A DNA stretch of 64,000 nt from Siphonodentalium dalli (Eukaryota; Mollusca; Scaphopoda; Gadilida; Siphonodentaliidae). Position numbers and translations under genes: made by a program. Below, one piece after another: positions 33,578-44,389 of the stretch (position 1 is the first letter of the stretch; every line of letters begins with the position of its first letter). The stretch is from the NCBI GenBank assembly GCA_032622095.1, contig CP136062.1, forward strand, positions 7,777,710 to 7,841,709. Direction: 5' to 3'. The notes beneath the pieces were generated by a model. That model did no database searches. It was not told where the DNA came from and was given only the letters and a program-made list of their open reading frames with translations.

Positions 33578-36413
33578 TTGAATTTGAATGTTTTCGACGA
33601 GGATGTATATAATGTATCCAACCATCGCCCTCTTCTTGTCGATGCCGACATACAATTTAGTCACCAGAACTCAAATAATGTTCAAAACACTCATTTGAGG
33701 TACAACTGGAAAAAATTTCAAAATAACCCAAACTTGATATCAACGTATGTAACTCGCTTAGAATCGTACCTGCTTCCGTTGGATACATATAACGCATTCC
33801 AGTCGAAAATAGATGATTTATACAATTCCATTGTTTCTGCTATAAATAGAGCAGCTAGAGAAATTATCCCTACAAAATCCTTCAAAAGACACCTGAAGCC
33901 CTTCTGGAATGATATGCTCAGTGCGTTGCACCGGGAGATGACCGATGCCAGAAATAATTGGATTCAACATGGTCGGCCAGCTGACCACAGCAACGCACTG
34001 CACATTACTTACAAAGGGACTAAATATGACTTCCGCAGGGAATATCGTAAATGCTCGCAAAATTTTCTTGACGAATGTGTTAACAAGATAGATTCTTATG
34101 TAGAAATAGATCAAACTTCGTTCTTCAAACTCCTTAATGCAAAACGCGCGCGCCTTGGTACTCAATCGCAGTCATATTTTGTATCTAACGATCGTGTCAT
34201 CAGAGATGACCAGGATATCGCCGACGAATGGATACATTACTACGAATCCATATATTTAACTCAAATACACGATACCTCATTCAACGAAGACCATTATTCA
34301 AAAGTATCCCAATTCGTATCAAATGAACTTTCCCACAATAATGCATCGGAATTTGATGAACTGTTGTGCTATCCGGTATCGGTCTCTGAAGTGATATCCG
34401 CATACAAATCTCTAAGCAGAAACAAAGCTGCAGGTCATGCCTCTTTGAACTATGAACACCTTATCTTTGGAGGTGAACATCTAGCCGGCTCGCTCGCTCA
34501 CCTGTTTTCATTGATGTTTGAGTCAAGTTACGTTCCGCGCAATGCGAAGGTTGGAATCATATTTTCGCTATATAAAGGCGCACCGAAGCCCAAAGAGTAT
34601 TTTGATAGTTACAGGGCGATAACTCTACTCCCTGTACTGTACAAGCTTTTTGAAAGGATTGTATTATCACGTTTGAGGCAAAACGCACCAAATAGTATTG
34701 CGGTCCATCCCCTGCAAAATGGATTTCAACAAAATATCAATTGCATGGCAACATCATAATTAGTACAAGAATGTGTCTCCTATACATCCAATAACCACAG
34801 CAAACTATTTTCTTGCATCTTGGATGCATGGAAGGCATTTGACGCCGTGTGGATCGACGGCCTACTATTCAAATTACACGAACGGAGCATCCGGGGAAAA
34901 AGCCTAAAAATAATGCATAACCTCCTTACTGGAATGAAATGTTTACTGTTATACAATGGTTACAAGTCAAAATGGATTGATGTATTGCACGGAACCAGAC
35001 ATGGAGGTACATTATCTCCGATTTTCTACACCATTTACATTGATCAATTACTGTATGATCTTGAGCGCTCGGCATTTGGGCTAAAAATTGTGGAATAAAT
35101 GTATGTTGCCCAACTCATGCGGATGATATGTTGTTACTGTCATTAACAGCATCAGGGTTGCAGTCACTCTGCTCGATCTGCAGCTCTTACAGCTCTCTTT
35201 GGCGTTACAAATACAATGCCACAAAAAGTTATGTTATCGTTTTCAATGAATCAAAATCTGATTACTCTAGTTCCCAGCGAAAATGGACTTTTGGCAAACA
35301 AGAAATGTCTGAAGTCACCTCTCTCACTTATTTAGGAATACCCATACAAAAGTTTAAATTCACAATTTCCTTTGTAGACGAGATATGTACCAAAATAAGA
35401 GGTACATTTTCATGCTATAAAATGCAGGTATTTACGCAGGTGGCCTAACTCCAATGAGTTCACTAAAGATTTACAAATCTGTTATATTACCAAGAGGTCT
35501 TTATGGATCAGAACTGCTCAACAATCTTACGAACACTGATACTCTCAAACTGGAACGCATTCACCGTTTTTGTTTGAAACGTATTCAGTGATTGCACTTT
35601 CGAACCCGTACGGCTATGGTGGAGGGATTGTTTGGTATCCCATCACTCGGTATTTTCATTGTAAAACGTAGGGTCTCATTGTATCATTCTTTGTGCAGCA
35701 TGAATGATGACAAGGCTACGATGCAGCTCTTCCTGCATCGTACAGCTGAATCTCAATTCGGCCAAGGAGGCCCTTTCATAAGGACAGTTGAATCGGATCT
35801 CGAAGATCCGATTAATTGGTTACTTTTATTTGGAATTTTCATCGGAAGCAATCATACCTGTTAAGAACCATTGGAAACCCACAGTTAATGAGGCGATCGG
35901 AGTTAATTCAAATAACCAATGGCAACACCTAGTATCAATGCAGAGTGATTTCTATCGTTTTTCCATTGTCCAGGAAAAACTTCAAATGTCCCATATTTGG
36001 AAAGCATGTCATAAATTTCCCAAACACAAGAAGTGTTATTTTGTCATTGTCCAACTACTGTGTATGTTGAAATTTAAGGAAGATGTTTTATGCACAAGAT
36101 GTGGTCAAGTTTATAATGACACAGTCAAACATGTTTTTCACGACTGTGACTTTCTTAGCAACTCAAGAAATGACGCTTGGTATCGTTTTTGTCCCATTTT
36201 CATATAGACTGTTTTATGTGTATTGATAGAATTCCTCCCTCCAATCAAATGCTCATGCTTATTGGGCACATCCCAAATGCTCTATTCGACATAGCTGAAG
36301 ATGCCCTCGCCATAGTCGATTTTTTCGTGATAGAGGCCACGCAAATATGGCATTATTGGATAACTGGAACTCCCGGCTGTGCATCAGAGATCGTCCTGAG
36401 AGACGTGATGTGA
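33578..36413 (+). pseudogene. LINE endonuclease tail and reverse transcriptase, broken
   Basis: The 393-codon opening frame starts with VSNHRPLLVDAD, the end of the endonuclease domain with Asn where SDH is usual. It continues through a linker and RT blocks NKAAGHASLNYEHL, SYRAITLLPVLYKLFERI and HPLQNGFQQ to a TAA at 34757. The frame resumes with LDAWKAFDAVWIDGLL and GTRHGGTLSPIFYTIYID to a stop at 35096. A frameshift then brings the catalytic HADDMLLLS at about 35115. Later pieces include YLGIPIQK, GLFGIPSL and, near 36090, CTRCGQ...H...C. There are at least two stops and several frameshifts, so it is inactive. The clade is a non-Tx1 LINE that I cannot place further. Confidence 0.82.
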
Positions 36414-36723
36414 AATAAATACATGTATGCAAGCGATGTTTTCATGTTGAATAAGAATTAAGGCAATATCTTTAATTTAGTTTTGTATTCTTATTATGCG
36501 TAAAAGCATTAGTCTCTTTTCCGCTATGTTTATATTTTGTTTTCTGATATCGCGGTTTTCCCACGTTTTTCAGTCAATTTAAGTTGCCAAGATGTAATTA
36601 TGCATTCCTGTATAAAATCTGTTTTTGCCTGTGGCAATTCATGTATTTGTATATATGTTTAAAATTTATTGTAAGTTTGTATCGAACTCTTCAAATATGG
36701 AGGATAATAAAGATATATAATAC
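33578..36723 (+). mobile_element. 5'-truncated LINE copy between long direct repeats
   Basis: The insertion starts within the last residues of an AP-endonuclease domain and ends with a 3' tail rich in AATAAAGATATATAATA. The direct repeats abut it exactly on both sides, as a target-site duplication would, but at about 785 bp they are far longer than normal. Confidence 0.78.
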
Positions 36724-37505
36724 AGTCGACTGTGGCGTTTCAGTTTTTCTTGCTGGTTATATTCACATTTCGCTGGTTCTCGTTTCGTCTCGCTGGTTCT
36801 CTTTCATTACTTACAAGCACGCGTTATTGCCTCGTATATATTAAATTTGTTAACGTTTGCTGTCGTAAAACCGACTAAAAGAAGAAAATATAGCGTGCCG
36901 CGATATACCGACTATTCAAGTAATCCAATACCGACTACTCGGTATTAAAAATAAAACCGCGGTATGACTAACTACCGAAAAACCGCACGCAGCACGGTGC
37001 GCCAATTCAAAGTGCGCTATTTCAAAACTAGCGAAAAATAGTACTGCGCGAATTAAAATAAAGTATAGGTACAGGCGATCTAGCCGAAAAATGGGGGTCA
37101 CTAATGGCAACACAAATGACTTTTAGTTCACTGGATAGCTGAATATGTACTGCATTAGATTAGCAATATTTTAGGAAAATCCAATTGGGAAAATGTGATA
37201 AATTTGTGTTTCCATGGCAACGATGGATAATAAATGGGTATTTGGAAATTTTACATTAAATAGTGCGTATCGTGAATAATTTAATAACTACCCAAAAGTT
37301 TACATTGGTTTATGAAAAGACTTGTAATGACCGACATTTCCACATATCCATGGTGACGTATAAAGGTCAAGGTTGTTGTTAAAACTTTTTATCATTTAGC
37401 AGTCATATTTTCGACTGTCCTTGTTACGATTTATTACAAATAGCGATCACCAACACTATTTTATAAACTCCGGAATTCAGGCTCCGTGGGAAGGTTCATT
37501 TGAAT
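36724..37505. repeat. Direct repeat of about 785 bp, copy 2, right of LINE fragment
   Basis: Partner of 32789-33577, in the same orientation. It begins immediately after the LINE tail and ends at TTCATTTGAAT, after which unique sequence (GGATATCGATATATG) follows. Confidence 0.88.
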
Positions 37506-37971
37506 GGATATCGATATATGCATTAGAAACTATAGCAGTTTGAAATATGTGGCGACAACATTTTTATGTACAACAAGACATGTCTTGGAATATTTATATA
37601 GATTGTTGAGACAAAATAATCGACATAACTGGTCAGAATATATGCAAGTGTGTGTAAACTGGTTGCAACGCAGATGTCTTTTGGCACACTGGATAGTTAA
37701 AAGTATACTGCTTTAGATTATGTTTTATTTAGGAATATCCAATTGGGACAAATTTGTTAAATTTGAGTTTCCATAGCAACTATGGCTAATAATCGGATAT
37801 TTGGAATAAATCGTATGTATCGTGAATAATTTAATAAGTACCTAAAAGTTTACTTTGGTTTATGGACAGACTTGTAATGGTCGATATTTTCAAATATCCA
37901 AGGTAACCTTGAAATGTCAAGGTCACGTATAAACGTCAAGGTCATGAAAGAATAATGGAGATTCAACTCCA

Positions 37972-38240
37972 TTCTGGCGATGCTATGCTGCTAAACTGAT
38001 AATATATGCAAGAATTATGAAGATGGAATTTCATCTTGATTTTAGCGGCGCTACACTGCTTATTAATGACAACCACAAGAAAATATAATTGCAAACTCGA
38101 TTCTAGCAGTGCTATGCTGCTAAACCGGATTCTAGCGATGCTATGCTGATACATGCACTACTAATACATGCACATGAAAGAATTAAGAAAATTGAATTTA
38201 AAACTCAATTCTAGTAGTGCTATGCTGCTAAACTTCTAAT
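37972..38240. repeat. Short degenerate repeat, five copies
   Basis: ATTCTAGCAGTGCTATGCTG followed by CTAAAC recurs in variant form at about 37972, 38039, 38101, 38129 and 38209. Spacing is irregular. Confidence 0.65.
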
Positions 38241-39537
38241 AGATTTATGAAATAACTCTTGTTTCGATTAAGGTTTTGGAGTTATAACCGAAAAGTTTGA
38301 AGATAATTTCTATAACGCGCGTAGCTATTTCTTATAATTTAAATCGTCATTTCACAGGAGAACCACCAAAAGTAGAAGTTAGAAGTATAACTAGCGTAAC
38401 ATTGACACTATTTCCGACATAAAAGACACGTTAAGTTGAAAGAGACACTTGTCACTCAAAAATTGTGTTGGACAATTTCCACCTGGTGGCCATTTCAGTC
38501 CAATATATTGACAAAAAGTAGGATGATATGCAAATATTGTTCCAAAAACAATAAATTCCCCCAATAAATTGTTTGAAAATCAAACTACAAGAATATTTTC
38601 AACCTACTGTTGGTGTGAAATTTCCAAGTAATGTTGTCTTGCGTTCTTATTTCTTGTAGTATCACAGGAACATGCAGGCTGCATATAAATGTGATTGGTA
38701 TGTGCTTTGATGTGAGCAAAACCAGTGTTTTCAACTTTTCCCGAACGACCTTTAAGTGTGACCTTGACCTATAAAAAATAACAGGTGACATTTACCTATA
38801 TGTACACGTACATGGACTATCTTACCCAGACCAATTATATTCTTAGATATGACCTGTTTTCCCATGGGAACAATAATATCTACATTTTCTGTACATTTTT
38901 TGCTCACTACAACAGGGCTAATAAATAATGGACAATTCATAAGCATTTCAACGGTATATAACAATCCTATATGTATTAATTGTCATTAAACTTCTTCCTC
39001 TAATGGCCGCTCACCTATAACCATGTATCTGGTCAAAATACTACACAATTGTGCTTATCACGAAAGGGTACCACCAACTTTGAAGGTCTATATCTCTTCA
39101 ATGAGTTGATATTATTGGAAAAACTATATGTATGCACTAAGCGGTGGTCCTCCAAATTACTTTATATATATTTTCGTCTCTCTACATCTTTAATTTCAAT
39201 CAAGTGGGTCGAAGTGACCTTGACTTTGACCTTTACATATGACCTTCACCTTCCCAAGAGGTGAACCTCATTTCAAAAGTTAGACAACAATATGTGTTCA
39301 TATTAACCAACATATTTTTTGAAATAATTGAAATAGTTCTCGCCACACACGCAATTTAACAAATATTTCCTAGTAAGTTAAAATCACCCCTCGTTGCCAT
39401 GGACACAGAAATTTTGATATTTGTTCCAAATAGTGCTCTCTAAAATGTGTGTATGTTACATACATTGTCTTACTCTACATGATGGCACTTTTGGCATTTG
39501 TGTTGCAATTAATTCCGGGTTCAACCCTAATTCGCCT

Positions 39538-40748
39538 GTACTATAAGGCAGTCGGACAAGAATGGTCCGTTTTGCTGGATTATTCGTCATATTTTGTCCA
39601 AGAAAGACTATAGTTTTATTAAATTAGTCAAGTGTGCACAAACGACGTGCATATGCACTGGTATGGAAGAATGGCTACAACTGAACTATCAGTGCTTGAC
39701 AACACCGCTTTCGAAGAATGGCTGTGATGACTATTGTGTCTTAATAGACATAAACATTGATGTTTAATCTTAAAAGTTATTCTTAGATGCACCCAAATAC
39801 ATTATTTGACAGTTTCCTTCATCTTCGCTCACTTAATAATGATTCATGATATTGGTGGCCCTCACATATGCAGGTAAATTACATGCCACAATTTCATATT
39901 ATTGACAGTGCTTCAATGTTAGAACAGTTCTCAATAGTTTGTTATTTCATGAAATTGTACTTGTAATTTCCACATACTGTGGAATTGAGTTCCACACCAG
40001 CCTTCAGATTGTATCTTGCGGTGTAGCATATCGGTGCGGTAGAGTTCTGATCCTTATCATAAATGTTGTATTGTGTATTTATCGCACACAATACTACACA
40101 TGTCACTGTGTGTTATGGTGCCAGAATATGAGCGGCAACATGCCTATAAAATTCATCAAGTCATGAGAATTTAAAAACAGATGTACATGTATCGGTGCTA
40201 CTGAATTTGCTTTCAAACGTCCTGTATGATTCATCCTTGTGAGATAATTTAATTCTATGCACAGGCAAATTCCAGTAGGGTGGAACTACAGTTATTATAT
40301 CTCGCCTATACCCATTGTTAGCTGTGATACAGATGCATTTTATAAGCATGTTTGCGTTTTCTGGCATAGTATATCTATTTGGCTTTATGCATGGGACTCA
40401 ATTCAAAACAAGCAAGGCATATTTACCAGTGTGTGACATCTGTCCGAAACTAGCATCCAAATATATGTCATGAATCAATCTCGCAACATCCCATGCACGT
40501 GTTGCATTCCATAGCTCTGATAATGGGTGACAATATATATTCTGTAATGTATCTCCCAAAACTGTGTAAAAGATAGCCATATACATGTGGATAAATGCAT
40601 GACATATTGACAGCTGTACGTGTGAACGTACACAAATGAACACATGGTGGTGGCTGGGATGTGTCGATAAGGGGAGTCTCTCCCAACGTTGGTCAGGATA
40701 ATCAACAGTTGACAGTTCATGTCTGGCATTAGTTGGAAATTTTAAACC
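39538..40748. other. Intronic sequence, no gene seen
   Basis: A minus-strand open stretch of 122 codons (40398-40766) overlaps the next MITE and has no recognisable motif. I do not count it as a gene. Confidence 0.5.
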
Positions 40749-41215
40749 ACATATGTGACCCACCATATCAAATCCAGTCGGAAGTCAGGATTTGTTTACC
40801 CTGTGCAAATGCATTATCTTATATATGCGAGTCGACCATAGGTCGCCTCGCATATATAAGAGAATGCATTGGCCTAACAATTTTTTACAATTTTAATAAT
40901 TTGTTCTTGTATTCTTTAACAATTTTATAAGTTCACCCATACAGAGCCCCAGACAAACATGAGCAGACGACACTCTTATATGTGCTTCTATATGTGTGGG
41001 GCCCCATGCAGGGTAATGGATGTTTATTTTATTTTATGTCCTTTAAATTGTAAGAAACATTTATTTAAAAAACATGATAACAAATTGTTAAGCCAATGGA
41101 TTCTCTTATATATGCGAGGCGACCTATGGTCGACTCGCATATATAAGAGAATGCATTGGCACAGGGTAAAACAATCCCGAATTCCGACTGGATTTGATAT
41201 GGCGGGTCACATATC
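40749..41215. mobile_element. MITE with inverted ends of about 120 bp, each holding a palindrome
   Basis: The left end (40749-40872, starting ATATGTGACCCACC) is matched inversely by 41094-41215. Each end contains its own palindrome centred on GTCGACCATAGGTCGC, flanked by CTTATATATGCGAG / CTCGCATATATAAG. The middle (40873-41093) is unrelated and non-coding. Confidence 0.85.
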
Positions 41216-41228
41216 ATAAGTTAAAGGG

Positions 41229-41350
41229 CGAGTTGTTGCCGGATACGGTGTCATATGAGGCGAAGTGAGATTAATATCGGGCGAGGTGCGAGCCGAGCCC
41301 GATATTAATCTCGCTGAGCCTCATATATCACCGTAGCCGACAATTACGAG
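41229..41350. repeat. Hairpin palindrome with arms of about 52 bp
   Basis: CGAGTTGTTGCCGGATACGG..GAGATTAATATCGGGC pairs with GCCCGATATTAATCTC..CCGTAGCCGACAATTACGAG around a loop of about 14 bp (GAGGTGCGAGCCGA). It has the structure of a foldback MITE, and an RNA copy would form a long stem. Confidence 0.82.
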
Positions 41351-42088
41351 TCCTGTAACGATTTGATCATGCTTGCCATGTGATAATTTGAATTACTTGT
41401 ACGAAGTTTATAGACTCTAGTAAGTTAAATGTGTCGTCTAGGGCCATTAACGTGTGAAACGTCATATTGACGCGCCATGGTCGTTGAACGTCAACGCATT
41501 GAGGCTATGTCTATCACCAGCAGTGGGACAACATATTGAGTTTGCTAGTTACTTTATTAGTCTTTAGAATTCCTCAAATATATCACATGCAGCTTTCGGT
41601 ACATGGTACTATGTCTTTAAATTCACACAAAATGATTTTCGACATATATCCCTTTTTTTTTTTTTGCGCCAAATACACCGAGAATATCCCCGAGGCGGCA
41701 AAGTTCTAGGAAATACAATATGGCGTCTATCGACCACATATGAATCCATACCCCCTGTGGGTTTCAATATGGGGTCGGTGACAATCAAGGTGAACCTAAT
41801 ATGCCATCATCGCCTATGAGTAGATCTCCGTTCCCATTGGTCAATCTAATAGGCCAGCATGATAAGGGTTGATATTGTTCTCATTGCGTGATATTCTAAC
41901 CATAAGTTTGTTCCGAAATGGCTATTAGTTTGAAATAAATATTCCAACTTTAGGGGTGTCAGAGGTTGGAAATCTCCAACAGTTTGAAAGCTTGAGGTAC
42001 CATGCAGTTACAACTGGAACGTTTGAACCCAAGGGGGGTGGTACAAATGGATTGGTCTGGATCACGGAATATTTCAAGGTGTAGACAG
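41351..42088. other. Intronic sequence up to exon 3
   Basis: Has a T-run at about 41650 and a piece of the GGAAAT..CCAAC dispersed repeat near 41940-42000. No coding homology is seen. Confidence 0.5.
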
Positions 42089-42393
42089 GTTCTTCGGATA
42101 CAACGAAAGACGATTATTCTCTGAAGCCTTTTGTCGCTAGATATAAACTATGGGAGCCTACGTGTGGGGGGAAACAAGTTCGCAGTGTATGTGTAAACGG
42201 CATCACCGATTTGCCCAAACTGTACACGTCGAAAAAGCTGTTTGTGAATAAACTGTATTACGACTTCCAGCACTATTCATACGATTGTCTGGAAGAATGG
42301 AATTTCAATCGGAGTAGAGATTATTACAGTGGGACTTTGTTCTTCAATGATTCTTACTACAGAAACTTGGACTTTGTAAAAAATAAATTTTAG
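42089..42393 (+). CDS. GCNT: GCNT-like glycosyltransferase, exon 3 (C-terminus)
   Basis: The exon encodes about 101 residues and the stop codon. Landmarks are LKPFVARYKLWEPTCGGKQV, then RSVCVNGITDLPKL, KKLFVNKLYYDFQH and YDCLEEW. The family C-terminus has this order: aromatic-rich helix, C-G--VRSVC-FG--DLP-L, LF-NK-D-D-----CLEE. An in-frame TAG at 42082 closes the frame upstream. The acceptor GTAGACAG|GT at 42088/42089 supplies the two bases needed by exon 2. The joined protein is 469 residues, in the normal range for the family. Residues after CLEEW are poorly conserved and Asn/Tyr-rich. An AATAAA overlaps the final codons, and I did not find a better poly(A) signal just downstream. Confidence 0.86.
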
Positions 42394-42539
42394 CTTAAAA
42401 TGCAATACATGGTTATGTGAGTTTTTATTTTATTTTTGCTTGCTTGTTTGTATTATTTTACATATATCTATTATTTGTCTATCTAACTAACTGCTCAAAA
42501 TTGTTAATCACCGTAGTCATATTGTTATTTCGGAATAAT

Positions 42540-43990
42540 AATTGGTAAATTATACTTCCGTGGTGTAACTGAGGAAGTATATTGTTTTTCCATTGTGGCC
42601 GTTTTCCGTTTAACTGGAAATACCCAGAAACTAATGGCAATATGAACGCGAAATCTCCAGTGAATGTAGGCATCTAAGGCCTACTGAAATTAAAGGTATC
42701 CGATTTCAGCCCAACGTTTTTTCGGAGTTATCGCCCTTTTACAATTATTATACTTCCATGGTGTAACCAAGGATGTTTATTGTTTTTCTATTGAGGCAGT
42801 GTTCCGTTTAATTGGAAATATCGCCCTTTTACGATTATTATACTTCCATGGTTTAGCATGGAAGTATATTGTTTTTGTGATTTTTACTTTTTCTCTATTA
42901 TTATTATTCTCCTTCTTAGCAATTTTATAATGATCATAGCTCATTAAGTACAATAGTTAGAAATCTGAAACTTTGTATTTATATATATGTATACAAGCTC
43001 TAGTGCTTAGGCCTATTGATAATCATGTCCTCACTTGATTTGCAGAGTTATCTCCCTTTATGTGAAAAATTGGGGTTTTCATAACTTCGAAAATATAAGG
43101 AGTACAGCGCTGAAATTTGGTCGATATATACATCATGATATCCACTGAAGCATGAGCTCATCATTAACTGTGTCCGTCTTTCCTTTCAAGAGTTATCTCC
43201 CATAAATAGGTCAACCTCGAAAACATTCTGATCGCCTGTCCTCACACATTAAGAAAGATAGCTGGATTTAGTTTCTATGGTAGTGCTGGCCGTTGTTAAT
43301 ATACTACACAAAAAACAATTGACAGGGTCGGACATTACATTTTTGGGTTGGGGTGGGAACGAAATTTTTCGAAAAACAATATTGCTGTCGATTCACACCA
43401 AACTCGATACATCGAACCCCTGTATCAAGGCGTTCGTGCAGATGAACGAATTTTGAAAATCCACTAAGAAATACCAGAGTTATGGCCCTTCGAAATTCAT
43501 GTTTGTGGAATTGACTGCTTGTAGCCAGATCTAATCCGAAACGGTCAGAACGTGTGGCATATATCATATGCATTTGTGTTGAGGTATGTGAGGACACCAA
43601 ATGAGCCAAATTTCGTGACTGTCTGATCAGATTTGGGTATTCTGGGGGAGGGGTGATCACTGGTTCAAAAATTATTTGTTTGCCAAATTGGACCAAACTC
43701 AGAATATATTATCTATGGAACGAGCTGATCCAAAACTGAAAGAATTTTGAAAATCCATTGACAAATACCAGAGTTGTGCTTATTTGTACTTCAGACACAT
43801 TTGTGTTTAAGGACTGGGGTTAAAGTTATATATGGGTTCAGCTTTATGGCCAGGGTTAGGGTTATAGCCAGGCTTAGGGTTAGTGTTATGGCAACAATAA
43901 GGGTTGAGCTTTTGATTTAAGGTTAGCAAAATCGAACGGGACTGCCTATTATAATTATACTTCCATGGTTTAGCATGGAAGTATATACAG
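42540..43990. mobile_element. Dispersed repeat block with ATACTTCCATGG hairpins
   Basis: The hairpin ATACTTCCATG-GTTTAG-CATGGAAGTAT occurs at 42840 and 43957. Degenerate relatives lie at 42552 and 42750, each usually followed by ATTGTTTTT. Between them runs non-coding sequence with 'gagttatctccctt' and 'ccagagttatggcccttcg' segments, related in style to 6050-6432. The 130-codon minus ORF at 43304-43696 lies inside and has no motif. Confidence 0.6.
43850..43925. repeat. Degenerate telomere-like repeat
   Basis: AGGGTTAGGGTTA at about 43854 is followed by TTAGGGTTAG and AAGGGTTGAG variants. This is only a short, decayed interstitial tract. Confidence 0.5.
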
Positions 43991-44389
43991 AACTTATAAC
44001 TTCGGGGTCTCGACGGAATCCGAAAGAACTCGAAAAATAAGTGTGACAAAGTGCAAACCGTTTTGGTGGCAAATCTTTTTTTCCGGTCGTTCCGGGGGTC
44101 CGAAAGTCCGGAACGAGGGTGGAAGTTCCTAGTCGTTCCGAAACGAACAATGGCAGACTGGAAAAAAAAAAAACGTTCATGGAGAGCATCAAACTCGACC
44201 TAACTAATGTTTCGAAAAAAATACTTCCTGAATTTGTTTTCTCCCGAGTAGAATTTGCAATGTCACTCGAAATTCGCCGTTTTTCCATCCGTTCTGGGCC
44301 GTTCCGGCCCGTTCCGGGTTCGATATCCAGGCAACGAGACACTTTATTCGGAAAAGTGCAACGTTATCGACGAAAGGGGTTCATTATGT

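Larger units (their letters stand above)
31223..39537. mobile_element. Large element with inverted ends of about 310 bp
   Basis: The left end (31223-31515, starting AGGCGAATTAGGGTTGAACC) is matched inversely by 39225-39537. Both ends contain the blocks GAGGGGTGATTTT, TTAAATTGCGTGTGTGGCGA and CCTCTTGGGAAGGTCAAGG. Internal segments around 33180-33450, 37110-37390 and 37670-37950 are related degenerate repeats. No transposase for these ends is recognised, and the flanks show no convincing target duplication. About 3.9 kb of the interior is a later LINE insertion with its duplicated flank. Confidence 0.7.
30224..42088 (+). other. Intron 2 of the GCNT-like gene (11.9 kb)
   Basis: Runs from AAG|GTGGGT to GTAGACAG|GTTC. 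It is dominated by an 8.3-kb element with long inverted ends, which itself carries a LINE fragment, followed by a MITE and a perfect-looking hairpin. From 30224 to 31222 I see no feature. Confidence 0.8.

Noticed and set aside
32789-37505. LTR retrotransposon with 785-bp LTRs
   Set aside because: The interior encodes only LINE endonuclease/reverse transcriptase. There is no gag, protease, integrase, primer-binding site or TG..CA ends.
42141-42393. Exon 3 starting at 42141 (acceptor GTCGCTAG)
   Set aside because: It fits a donor at 30228 but removes the KPFVAR segment, which reads in frame upstream and is typical of the family.
43304-43696. 130-codon minus-strand ORF
   Set aside because: It lies inside a dispersed non-coding repeat, has no motif and no start context of note.
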